Below are positions 6,469 through 13,124 of a DNA stretch of 13,461 nt, piece after piece (within the stretch, counting starts at the first letter, position 1; the number at the start of each line of letters is the position of its first letter). This stretch comes from an uncultured Bacteroidales bacterium (lineage in GTDB: Bacteria; Bacteroidota; Bacteroidia; Bacteroidales; Paludibacteraceae). The stretch covers positions 1-13,461 of the forward strand of contig CAMHEP010000031.1 in NCBI GenBank assembly GCA_946184195.1, written 5' to 3'. Both the position numbers and the translations under genes were made by a program. The notes beneath the pieces were generated by a model. The model worked only from the letters and a program-made list of their open reading frames with translations. It was not told where the DNA came from and did not search any database.

Positions 6469-7162
6469 GTACGTGAACGATTTAAAGAACAAAGCATTTT
6501 TCTTCGACATGGACGGCATCCTCTTCGATTCGATGCCGTACCATGCCGAGGCTTGGGAGGAGATGGCTGCCCTCCACGGGCTTAATTTCACAGCCATGGA
6601 TTGTTATATTCAGGAGGGACGCACCGGACAGGATGTCATCTCACACTGTCTTAGAGAAAAAGAACATCGCGAGCCTACCGACGAAGAGGTATGGGCACTA
6701 TACCACGAGAAGACCGAGCGCTTCCGTGCTAAGGGACCGGTGCTGCCTGTGGCGGGCGTACAGCAGGTTCTCGACTATCTGCATGGCGCCGGAGCACAGA
6801 TATGGGTGGTGACCGGCAGTGGACAAGACTCGCTACTGAAACATCTCAATGATACTTTCGGATTGCTTTTTGCCCGCGAACGGATGATCACCGCCTATGA
6901 TGTCGAGCATGGTAAACCCTCCCCGGAACCTTACCTCAAGGCTTGGGAAAAGAGCGGACTGGGCAAGGAACAATGCTTCGTCATCGAGAACGCTCCCTTG
7001 GGAGTGCGTGCAGGCAAGGCTGCCGGACTCACTGTTTATGCTGTCAACACCGGACCGCTCAGCGACGAAATGCTCTATGCTGAACAAGCTGACCGCGTAT
7101 TCCACACGATGGCACAACTGTTGGAATACCTTACACAAGACGACAATAATACAAAAAAATAA
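6440..7162 (+). CDS. HAD-superfamily phosphatase, beta-phosphoglucomutase/phosphatase-like
   Basis: The reading frame encodes up to 240 residues with all four HAD motifs. Motif I is FFFDMDGILFDSMP, with the nucleophile Asp and the +2 Asp at about residues 23 and 25. Motif II is WVVTGSGQ. Motif III is the Lys in EHGKPSPEPYLKA. Motif IV is FVIENAPLGVRAGKAAG, where the usual ED pair is EN, a variant I associate with Bacteroidetes members. A helical cap lies between motifs I and II, as in the beta-phosphoglucomutase-like subgroup. The likely reaction is dephosphorylation of, or phosphoryl transfer on, a small sugar phosphate; the substrate is unknown. The start is uncertain: ATG 6440 overlaps the DUF4301 gene by 29 nt, while GTG at 6452 or at 6473 (just past the DUF4301 stop) would also keep the whole domain. 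Confidence 0.9.
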   Translation: MTCCVNNINKYVNDLKNKAFFFDMDGILFDSMPYHAEAWEEMAALHGLNFTAMDCYIQEGRTGQDVISHCLREKEHREPTDEEVWALYHEKTERFRAKGPVLPVAGVQQVLDYLHGAGAQIWVVTGSGQDSLLKHLNDTFGLLFARERMITAYDVEHGKPSPEPYLKAWEKSGLGKEQCFVIENAPLGVRAGKAAGLTVYAVNTGPLSDEMLYAEQADRVFHTMAQLLEYLTQDDNNTKK

Positions 7163-7169
7163 GAATTTA

Positions 7170-7201
7170 TTTGTATAGTCGGAAAAAAAATTGTAACTTT
7201 G
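7170..7201 (+). promoter_or_regulatory. Bacteroidetes-type promoter for the endonuclease-prs-suf operon
   Basis: TTTG (7170-7173), exactly 20 nt, then TAACTTTG (7194-7201) is an essentially perfect match to the phylum consensus and the best promoter in the window. It begins 8 nt after the HAD gene stop and leaves a leader of about 65 nt before the ATG at 7274. No clear terminator hairpin separates it from the HAD gene. Confidence 0.82.
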
Positions 7202-7213
7202 CAGCGGTATGAA

Positions 7214-7256
7214 GATGTACCAAGTACGAAGGATGAATAACGAATGATGAATTAAT
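7214..7256. repeat. GTAC/GAATGATG-type degenerate repeat patch in the 5' leader
   Basis: The patch contains GATGTACCAA (7214-7223) directly followed by GTACGAAGGA (7224-7233). Both 10-mers also occur, as reverse complements and in the opposite order, in the patch at 3211-3264. GATGAAT then occurs twice (7232-7238, 7246-7252). It lies wholly within the predicted 5' untranslated leader of the next gene. Confidence 0.6.
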
Positions 7257-7273
7257 TATAACTCACTACCATT

Positions 7274-8335
7274 ATGAAAAACATTCAAGTAACCATTTGT
7301 GCCTTGCTGATGTTGTGGAGCGTCAGTGCGGCTGCCCAAACTGAGAAGTATATCCGCTGTGTGGCGTTCTACAATTTGGAAAACCTTTTTGATACGGTGC
7401 ACGACGAGGGTAAGAACGACTACGAATACCTGCCCGACGGCGGTATGAAATGGACGGGATTGAAATATCAACATAAGGTGAAGAATATGGCGTATGCCCT
7501 CTCGCAGTTGGGTACCGACGAGGATCCTCGTGGAGCTATGTGCGTCGGAGTATGTGAGGTGGAGAACTTGGGCTGTCTGCAGGATGTGGCTAAGAAATGT
7601 AAGGAATACGGGCGTAACTACGAGGCTATCCTTTTGGAAGGACCTGACCGCCGTGGTGTGGATTGCGGCTTCCTGTACAATCCCGAGATGTTCAAGCCGG
7701 TCAATGTCCGCGGTCACGAGTTGCATGCTCACTATGCCGACGGAGGACTGGTCAAGACGCGTTTGCAACTGCTCGTATCCGGGTATATATTGGGTGTGAA
7801 ACCGCTGGAGAAGATTCATATCATCGTCAACCACTGGCCCAGTCGCTATGGAGGCGAACTGCGTTCACGTGCCACTCGCGACTCCGCTGCCATGCTCACC
7901 AAGAGTATTTGCGATAGTATATACCTCAAGGAACCGCGTGCCAAGATTATCATCATGGGTGACCTCAACGATGACCCCTACAATCACTCTTGCGCCGAGG
8001 TGCTCAAGGCACGTATGTACCGCGAGGAGGTGGAGGAACAGGGATTCTTTAATACCCTCTGGCAGAAGCTCGACAGGGGTATCGGCTCGCTGGCATACAA
8101 CGGCAGTTGGAACCTCTTTGACCAAATCATCATCTCCGAGCCCTTCATGAACGAGAAACTGGAGAGCGGCAAGTGGTGCTATTGGAAGTCGCAGATTTTC
8201 AATAAGGACTTCCTCACCGTACAGGACGGTAAGGACAAGGGTACCCCGCTGCGTACCCATAAGGGTGGAGTATGGTTGGACGGATATGGTGACCACTATC
8301 CCACTATGATTTATCTAATTAAGAATAAACAATAA
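7274..8335 (+). CDS. secreted endonuclease/exonuclease/phosphatase (EEP) family protein
   Basis: This 353-residue protein has a signal peptide (MKNIQVTICALLMLWSVSAAA, cleavage before Q22), so it acts outside the cytoplasm. The metal-dependent EEP fold is shown by FYNLENLFD (32-40, metal/phosphate Asn), CEVEN (94-98, metal Glu), VDCGFLYNP (129-137), NHWPSRYGG (186-194, catalytic His), GDLNDDP (229-235, Asp and Asn) and the C-terminal GDHYPTM (catalytic Asp-His). The family cleaves phosphodiesters or phosphomonoesters in nucleic acids, inositol phosphates or lipids. Secreted Bacteroidetes members probably scavenge phosphate or nucleotides, but the substrate cannot be told from sequence. It is the first gene after the strong promoter, and its stop is 2 nt before the DUF4290 start. 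Confidence 0.93.
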   Translation: MKNIQVTICALLMLWSVSAAAQTEKYIRCVAFYNLENLFDTVHDEGKNDYEYLPDGGMKWTGLKYQHKVKNMAYALSQLGTDEDPRGAMCVGVCEVENLGCLQDVAKKCKEYGRNYEAILLEGPDRRGVDCGFLYNPEMFKPVNVRGHELHAHYADGGLVKTRLQLLVSGYILGVKPLEKIHIIVNHWPSRYGGELRSRATRDSAAMLTKSICDSIYLKEPRAKIIIMGDLNDDPYNHSCAEVLKARMYREEVEEQGFFNTLWQKLDRGIGSLAYNGSWNLFDQIIISEPFMNEKLESGKWCYWKSQIFNKDFLTVQDGKDKGTPLRTHKGGVWLDGYGDHYPTMIYLIKNKQ

Positions 8336-8337
8336 CA

Positions 8338-8670
8338 ATGACAGCAGTTCTGCAAAGAAACACGGAACCTATTCGGATGCGCAACTACGGACGCATCATC
8401 CAAGACTTAGTTGCTTATGCTTGTACGATGGAGCCCTCACCGCAGCGTGATGCCTTGGTGGTCCATATAGCTCTTTGTATGCGCCAGAAGAATGTGGCGT
8501 GGAACAAGGATCAGGATGCCGGACTCAATCGCGTCAAGGAGGATATCCAACGACTCAGTAATAATCGTTTGAATTGCAATTTCGAACTCTTCGAAACGCG
8601 TGTCATGCAGAGTTCCCAACAGCGGTACATGCCGCAACAATCTCCCAAGAGACGTAAAGCCAACAAATAA
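8338..8670 (+). CDS. short DUF4290-like protein
   Basis: This 110-residue soluble protein contains MRNYGRIIQDLVAYACTMEPSPQRDALV, which matches the start of DUF4290 (YGRNIQNLVEYA, then a short Glu/Arg-rich helix). A second match, around RVKEDIQRLSNNRLNCNFEL, corresponds to the middle of the family. The protein then stops after a basic, Gln-rich tail (RYMPQQSPKRRKANK). From memory, typical DUF4290 proteins are clearly longer, so this looks like a shortened version that has lost the C-terminal part. Function is unknown. Its ATG is 2 nt after the upstream stop, so it is translated from the endonuclease transcript. Confidence is good that it is a gene and moderate for the family. Confidence 0.75.
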   Translation: MTAVLQRNTEPIRMRNYGRIIQDLVAYACTMEPSPQRDALVVHIALCMRQKNVAWNKDQDAGLNRVKEDIQRLSNNRLNCNFELFETRVMQSSQQRYMPQQSPKRRKANK

Positions 8671-8705
8671 AACCAAGTATCATCTGTTTAATGTAATAAA
8701 TTTGT

Positions 8706-9668
8706 ATGGTAGTAGAATCCGGTCCTTTCAAAGTCTTTGCAGGAAGTCAGGGTGAAACCATTGCCCGCCAGGTATGCGAATATCTGGGTTGTCCATTGGG
8801 CAAGTTGATTATTGACCGTTTCTCGGACGGTGAGTTTTCCGCCAGTTTTGATGAGTCGGTGCGTGGACACTCAGTTTATCTCGTCCAGTCGACCTGTCCC
8901 TCCAGCGATAACCTCATGGAGTTGCTGCTGATGATTGATGCCGCCAAGCGTGCATCTGCATACAAGGTCATTGCCGTCATTCCCTATTTCGGGTGGGCGC
9001 GACAAGACCGTAAGGATAAACCCCGTGTGAGTATTGGTGCCAAGCTGGTGGCAAATATGTTGCAGACAGCGGGGGCTGACCGTATCATCACAATCGACTT
9101 GCACGCCGATCAGATACAGGGATTCTTCGATATCCCCGTTGACCACCTCTATGGCGCTAACGTACTGGCGCACTATGTGAACAACCTGCATCTGGATGAC
9201 CTCATCATCGCTTCCCCCGACGTGGGAGGCTCCAAACGTGCCAGCTTCTTCGCGAAGAAGATGCACGGACTAACGGGTTATGAGGTACCGATGGTGATAT
9301 GTTATAAATCGCGTGCCGGCTTCAATCGTATCGGCGAGATGCGCGTGCTTGGTGAGGTGGAGGGGAAGAATGTCGTCATCGTGGACGATATTGTAGATAC
9401 CGCGGGCACTTTGTGTATGGCAGCCAAACTGATGAAGGAGGCCGGAGCCAAGAGTGTACGCGCTGTCGTGTCACATGGTGTGATGAGCGGACCGGCATGC
9501 CAACGTATCATGCAGTCGCAACTCGAAGAATTGGTGTTCACAGACACCTTGCCTTTCGACAAGGCTCGTTGTCCGAAGGTAACCGTGGTGTCGGTATCCG
9601 AGCCTATCGCTCGCACCATCTGTGCTATTCAGGAACATCGCTCTATCAGCGAACAGAATATCCGATAA
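8706..9668 (+). CDS. prs: ribose-phosphate pyrophosphokinase (PRPP synthetase)
   Basis: The enzyme makes PRPP from ribose 5-phosphate and ATP, the entry point for purine, pyrimidine, histidine and NAD synthesis. The 320-residue length is normal for the family. Diagnostic motifs are the flexible-loop region RQDRKDKPR (99-107), the cation-binding DLHADQIQGFF (131-141), and the PRPP-binding loop VVIVDDIVDTAGTL (223-236). IDRFSDGE (36-43) and SCP-type ribose-binding residues are also in place. The start MVVESGPFKVFAG aligns with the family N-terminus. It lies 35 nt after the DUF4290 gene and 6 nt before the glutaminyl cyclase gene, so it is probably read from the same operon. Confidence 0.97.
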   Translation: MVVESGPFKVFAGSQGETIARQVCEYLGCPLGKLIIDRFSDGEFSASFDESVRGHSVYLVQSTCPSSDNLMELLLMIDAAKRASAYKVIAVIPYFGWARQDRKDKPRVSIGAKLVANMLQTAGADRIITIDLHADQIQGFFDIPVDHLYGANVLAHYVNNLHLDDLIIASPDVGGSKRASFFAKKMHGLTGYEVPMVICYKSRAGFNRIGEMRVLGEVEGKNVVIVDDIVDTAGTLCMAAKLMKEAGAKSVRAVVSHGVMSGPACQRIMQSQLEELVFTDTLPFDKARCPKVTVVSVSEPIARTICAIQEHRSISEQNIR

Positions 9669-9674
9669 TCTATT

Positions 9675-10658
9675 ATGAAGTGGAATAAGTCACGCCTGCT
9701 CATGGCAGGCATTGGGGTGGTATGCATGTGGGTGTTGGCAGCTTGCTCCTCGACGGGCAAGAAAGCCGCGCAGACTGTCACACGCCCGGATTTCTCGGGC
9801 GATAGCGCTTACCTTTTTGTGGAGCAGCAACTCGCCATGGGACCACGTGTCCCCAATGGTCAGGGACACACCGATTGTATCATCTTTATCGTGGAGACCC
9901 TCCGTCGTTTCGGTGCTGAGGTGACCCTTCAGAAAGGTACGATGCTCAACTATGCAGGGAAGGCACAGCCGGTGGTGAATGTCATTGGACGCTTCTTGCC
10001 AGACTCATTGGATACCCGTGTACCTTTTATTCTATTAGGTGCTCACTATGATACTCGTCCGTGGTGCGACGAGGAGGATGAATATCAGGACCGTTTCCAT
10101 AACGTGCCGGGAGCTAACGATGGTGCCAGCGGCGTGGCTGTGCTCCTTGAGATAGCACGCCAACTGAGCATGCACGGAACACTCGTGCCGATCGAGATGG
10201 TCTTCTTTGACGTGGAAGATATGGGGACTCCCGATTTCTATACAGGACAGCAGCGTGAACATACATGGTGCCTCGGTTCACAACTATGGGCACAGCAGGC
10301 AGCCCCCGAGCAGTATCGATATGGCATATTGGTGGATATGGTAGGTGCTCCAGATGCCGTCTTCCCCCGCGAATACTACTCGATGCAATATGCTGAGAAC
10401 TATCAGGAACAATTGTGGCGTCGTGCCCGCGAGTTAGGACATGGACGCTATTTCTCCGACGAGGCATCCTATCCCATTGTAGATGACCATTATTATATCA
10501 ATTTAGCCGGCGTCCCGTGTGTGGACATTATTCACTACGAGGTACATTCCGGCACAGGTTTTCCTTCGTGGTGGCATACCCGCGAGGATGATCTGAGTAA
10601 TGTGTCTGCAACAACCTTGCAGGCAGTAGGCGAAGTTATTATATCATGTCTGAACTAA
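9675..10658 (+). CDS. glutaminyl-peptide cyclotransferase-like lipoprotein (type II, M28 fold)
   Basis: This is a 327-residue lipoprotein with a signal sequence ending in a lipobox (LAAC, lipid Cys24). The M28/glutaminyl-cyclase zinc site is present: LGAHYDTRP (120-128), the zinc Asp in GANDGASG (Asp148), FDVED (catalytic Glu180, zinc Asp/Glu position 181), LVDMVG (Asp220), DDHYY (Asp270) and WWHT (zinc His300 preceded by Trp). This order, with one zinc and the WH pair, matches type II glutaminyl cyclases, which convert N-terminal Gln of exported proteins to pyroglutamate. In Bacteroidota many proteins cleaved by signal peptidase I begin with Gln, so a periplasmic cyclase is expected; the homologue in Porphyromonas gingivalis is well studied. 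An M28 aminopeptidase is the alternative. Its last 13 bp overlap the sufC start. Confidence 0.88.
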   Translation: MKWNKSRLLMAGIGVVCMWVLAACSSTGKKAAQTVTRPDFSGDSAYLFVEQQLAMGPRVPNGQGHTDCIIFIVETLRRFGAEVTLQKGTMLNYAGKAQPVVNVIGRFLPDSLDTRVPFILLGAHYDTRPWCDEEDEYQDRFHNVPGANDGASGVAVLLEIARQLSMHGTLVPIEMVFFDVEDMGTPDFYTGQQREHTWCLGSQLWAQQAAPEQYRYGILVDMVGAPDAVFPREYYSMQYAENYQEQLWRRARELGHGRYFSDEASYPIVDDHYYINLAGVPCVDIIHYEVHSGTGFPSWWHTREDDLSNVSATTLQAVGEVIISCLN

Positions 10659-11392
10659 TCGTTATCAAGGACTTGCATGCCTCGGTGGCAGGCAAGGAGA
10701 TACTTAAGGGACTCAATCTCACCATCGGCACGGGAGAGGTACATGCTATCATGGGACCTAACGGTGCCGGTAAGTCCACCTTATCTGCTGTGTTGACCGG
10801 TAATCCGCAGTACGAAGTGACAGGCGGCGAGGTATGGCTGCGCGGAAAGAACCTGCTTGCTATGCCGCCTGAGCAACGTGCGCGGGAGGGTGTGTTTCTC
10901 AGTTTCCAATACCCCGTGGAGATTCCCGGTGTGAGTATGGTCAATTTCATGCGTACGGCCGTCAACGAGCGTCGGCAGTATCAGGGACTGCCGGCCCTCT
11001 CGGCAAGCGAGTTCCTACGACTCATGCGCGAGAAACGCAAATTGGTGCAAATCACCGACAAGATGCAGGGACGTTCGGTCAACGAAGGTTTTTCCGGCGG
11101 AGAGAAGAAGAAGAACGAGATTTTCCAGATGGCAATGCTCGAACCCTGTTTCTCTATCTTGGACGAGACGGACTCGGGTCTGGATATAGACGCGCTACGT
11201 ATAGTGAGCGAAGGGGTTAACAGGCTTCGCACGGCGGACAACGCTTTTATGGTCATAACCCACTATCAGCGTCTGCTGGATTATATTGTTCCCGATTATG
11301 TACATGTGTTGGCTGACGGTCGTATCGTCAAGACGGGCGATAAAACGTTAGCTCTTGAGCTGGAGGAGCATGGATACGCAGAGTTTGAATAA
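10646..11392 (+). CDS. sufC: SUF Fe-S cluster assembly ATPase SufC
   Basis: This 248-residue ABC-type ATPase powers the SufBCD scaffold for iron-sulfur cluster assembly. It shows Walker A GPNGAGKST (37-45), the Q-loop FQYP (87-90), the SufC-specific signature FSGGEKKKNEI (149-159), Walker B ILDETDSGLDID (171-182) and the switch His in VITHYQR. The phrases SGGEKKKNEI and ETDSGLDIDAL are diagnostic for SufC among ABC proteins. It starts inside the glutaminyl cyclase gene (13-bp overlap) and overlaps the sufD start by 23 bp, so the three are likely translationally coupled. The gene directly upstream is not sufB, unlike the usual sufB-sufC-sufD order. Confidence 0.96.
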   Translation: MSELIVIKDLHASVAGKEILKGLNLTIGTGEVHAIMGPNGAGKSTLSAVLTGNPQYEVTGGEVWLRGKNLLAMPPEQRAREGVFLSFQYPVEIPGVSMVNFMRTAVNERRQYQGLPALSASEFLRLMREKRKLVQITDKMQGRSVNEGFSGGEKKKNEIFQMAMLEPCFSILDETDSGLDIDALRIVSEGVNRLRTADNAFMVITHYQRLLDYIVPDYVHVLADGRIVKTGDKTLALELEEHGYAEFE

Positions 11393-12014
11393 GGGAGAGT
11401 CGCTCGAACTGGTCTTGACCAACGAGTCGGCCGTACATAGGCATTTCGTGCAGCAGGAGGGGTCCCGTTTGCGACTCTTCCTCGTCAACCTCTCCACACC
11501 GGTGGATGCCGACATCACCATCGAGCAACTCGGTCCCCATTGTGTGAGTGAGGTCTATGCCCTCTGTCTCGGTCGCGGCGATGAGAGTAGCCGCATAGCT
11601 ACCCACATGCGCCATCTTGCTACCGACGGCGAGAGCCGCCAGCTGATTAAGTTTGTTCTGCAGGATAAGGCGAAGGGGGAGTTCCTCGGAGAACTGCTCA
11701 TCGCGAAGGACTCGCAGCGTGTCGATGCCACGCAGACGAACCGCAATCTCCTGCTCTCCCCAACAGCCGATATGCGGACACGACCCCAACTGGAGATCTA
11801 TGCTGACGATGTGAAAGCGGGGCACGGAGCTTCCACGGGACAACTGGACGAGCAGGCAGTCTTCTATATGCAGCAACGCGGCATCGGCTACAACGACGCA
11901 CGACGTATGCTCATTGCGGCTTTCCTTAAGGATGTGTTGGCTGAGATGACTGACTCCCGACAACAGGAGCAGTTATTGAACGCGATAGATAGCGTAATCG
12001 AGCAGGTTCAGTAG
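11370..12014 (+). CDS. sufD: SufD-like Fe-S assembly protein, about half normal length
   Basis: The C-terminal SufB/SufD core is clear: a right-handed beta-helix segment (TIEQLGPHCVSEVYALCLGR through LIKFVLQDKAKGEFLGELLI), then KDSQRVDATQTNRNLLLSP, TRPQLEIYADDVKAGHGAS and QLDEQAVFYMQQRGI, and a helical C-terminus. With the start at ATG 11370 the protein has 214 residues, whereas SufD is usually above 400, so the N-terminal helical domain and part of the beta-helix are missing. The His of the SufD site is present (AGHGAS), while the neighbouring Cys of enterobacterial SufD (CSHGA) is Ala here. An in-frame ATG at 11355 is possible but deeper inside sufC. No hidden N-terminal half is seen in other frames, because sufC occupies that DNA. 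The 3' end overlaps the convergent prenyl synthase gene by 42 bp. Confidence 0.88.
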   Translation: MDTQSLNKGESLELVLTNESAVHRHFVQQEGSRLRLFLVNLSTPVDADITIEQLGPHCVSEVYALCLGRGDESSRIATHMRHLATDGESRQLIKFVLQDKAKGEFLGELLIAKDSQRVDATQTNRNLLLSPTADMRTRPQLEIYADDVKAGHGASTGQLDEQAVFYMQQRGIGYNDARRMLIAAFLKDVLAEMTDSRQQEQLLNAIDSVIEQVQ

Positions 12015-12965
12015 ACTCTCTTTGGCACTGCTATCATGGAATATGGACAACGCTTGAAGGGCGTTGTCTTTTTGTTGTTGCATCTGTTTGTACGCATATC
12101 GTATGCCGTCATAGCGAAGCACGAAGGACTTAATCTCCTGCTCGGTGGCTACGATGTCCAGGGTGCTGTCTTTCTGGCTCAGACGCGTACATAGTCCCCG
12201 TATCTCCTCGGCTTCCGGATGTGGAGCACGCTGCAAGGAGATGAGCAGGGGTAGGGTAGCCTTACCGTCAACGATATCATGCATGGTGGGTTTGCCTATC
12301 TCCTCCGAGTCGGAGTAGTCGAGCACATCGTCTTTCATCTGGAAACACATGCCCAATGCCATCCCGAAGTCGCGCAGGGCAGAGGTCTGTCTCATCGTGC
12401 CGCAGGACGACTGCGCTCCGCTCTCCATGCAGGCAGCAAAGAGGCAGGCGGTCTTCTTCTCGATGATGCGCATATACTGCTCCTCGCTAATCCACATCCG
12501 GTCCGACTCATGCAACTGCAGCAACTCTCCCTCCGCCAGAGTCTGACTCATACGCGCGAAGACAGTGGTGATAGCGTTAGTCCTCAGGCCCGCAATAATC
12601 TCCATCACGCGGGAGAAAAGATAGTCGCCGGTCAAGATGGCGGTCTTGTTGTTCCACTGAGCCTGCACGGCAGCTATGCCGCGACGCACGGGACTATTGT
12701 CCACCACATCGTCGTGCAGCAGCGATGCCGTATGCAGCATCTCCAATGCAACAGCTGTGTCGATACTCTTGTCGGTCACACCGTGGCACATCTTGGCGGA
12801 GAGCAGCACCATCAGCGGACGCAACTGCTTGCCGCGACGCGAGTGGATATGCTGCAACACCTCACCCAGCAACGGGTTGCTGTGCTGTAACTCCCGGCGC
12901 ATAGACTGCTCAAAGAGCCCAAACTCTTTCTCCACAGGACGGCGTATGTCTTCTATTGTGACCAT
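11973..12965 (-). CDS. long-chain trans-polyprenyl diphosphate synthase
   Basis: This 330-residue cytosolic enzyme condenses isopentenyl diphosphate with an allylic diphosphate, probably to make the menaquinone side chain. The first aspartate-rich motif LLHDDVVD (83-89) and the second, QMKDDVLDY (209-217), are both intact. GKQLRP (45-50), RRG after the first motif, and GKATLPL (234-240) complete the substrate site. A small residue rather than an aromatic at the fifth position before DDxxD, and the SLLHDDVVD context, favour long products (octaprenyl/solanesyl type) over farnesyl or geranylgeranyl; exact chain length is inference. It has its own promoter about 20 nt upstream. Its last 14 codons lie on the complement of the sufD end, and a normal family C-terminus (LLNLLDYAI) is encoded there. 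Confidence 0.94.
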   Translation of the reverse strand: MVTIEDIRRPVEKEFGLFEQSMRRELQHSNPLLGEVLQHIHSRRGKQLRPLMVLLSAKMCHGVTDKSIDTAVALEMLHTASLLHDDVVDNSPVRRGIAAVQAQWNNKTAILTGDYLFSRVMEIIAGLRTNAITTVFARMSQTLAEGELLQLHESDRMWISEEQYMRIIEKKTACLFAACMESGAQSSCGTMRQTSALRDFGMALGMCFQMKDDVLDYSDSEEIGKPTMHDIVDGKATLPLLISLQRAPHPEAEEIRGLCTRLSQKDSTLDIVATEQEIKSFVLRYDGIRYAYKQMQQQKDNALQALSIFHDSSAKESLLNLLDYAIYRVQ

Positions 12966-12983
12966 GGTTGACTATTTCGGCTG

Positions 12984-13015
12984 CAAAGGTACGCTTTTTT
13001 TCTGATATAACCAAA
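12984..13015 (-). promoter_or_regulatory. Bacteroidetes-type promoter for the polyprenyl synthase gene
   Basis: On the minus strand, TTTG (13012-13015), 20 nt, then TACCTTTG (12984-12991) is a full consensus match. The ATG at 12965 lies 18 nt downstream of the element, so the leader is only about 10-15 nt. Confidence 0.8.
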
Positions 13016-13030
13016 ATTGCGTCAATTTTT

Positions 13031-13046
13031 CCACATAAATATGTGG
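13031..13046. promoter_or_regulatory. Candidate operator: perfect 16-bp inverted repeat upstream of uxaC
   Basis: CCACATA and TATGTGG form perfect 7-bp arms around a 2-bp AA centre, the size and symmetry of a dimeric repressor site. It occupies the place where the -33 element of the uxaC promoter should be, and lies 15 bp from the -33 element of the divergent promoter. Regulator identity is unknown. Confidence 0.5.
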
Positions 13047-13055
13047 TAATTTTTG

Positions 13056-13063
13056 TAATTTTG
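13056..13063 (+). promoter_or_regulatory. -7 element of the probable uxaC promoter
   Basis: TAATTTTG fits TAnnTTTG, 61 nt upstream of the uxaC ATG. No TTG is found 19-21 nt upstream, where the inverted repeat at 13031-13046 sits. This suggests a weak core promoter under regulator control. A near-copy TAATTTTTG precedes it at 13047-13055. Confidence 0.5.
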
Positions 13064-13124
13064 CGCCGCATTCTAAATGGGGAATGCTTTTCCGACAATA
13101 CGAACAATCTAAAATACTACACGA

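Noticed and set aside
8697..8704. TAAATTTG just before the prs start codon as a promoter
   Set aside because: It is 1 nt from the ATG, so the transcript would start inside or after the start codon, and no TTG lies 19-21 nt upstream. Probably chance in an A/T-rich gap.
12279..12890. Plus-strand ORF (203 codons) opposite the polyprenyl synthase gene
   Set aside because: It is His/Gln-rich with no family resemblance, and the minus-strand frame contains both aspartate-rich motifs of a true synthase.
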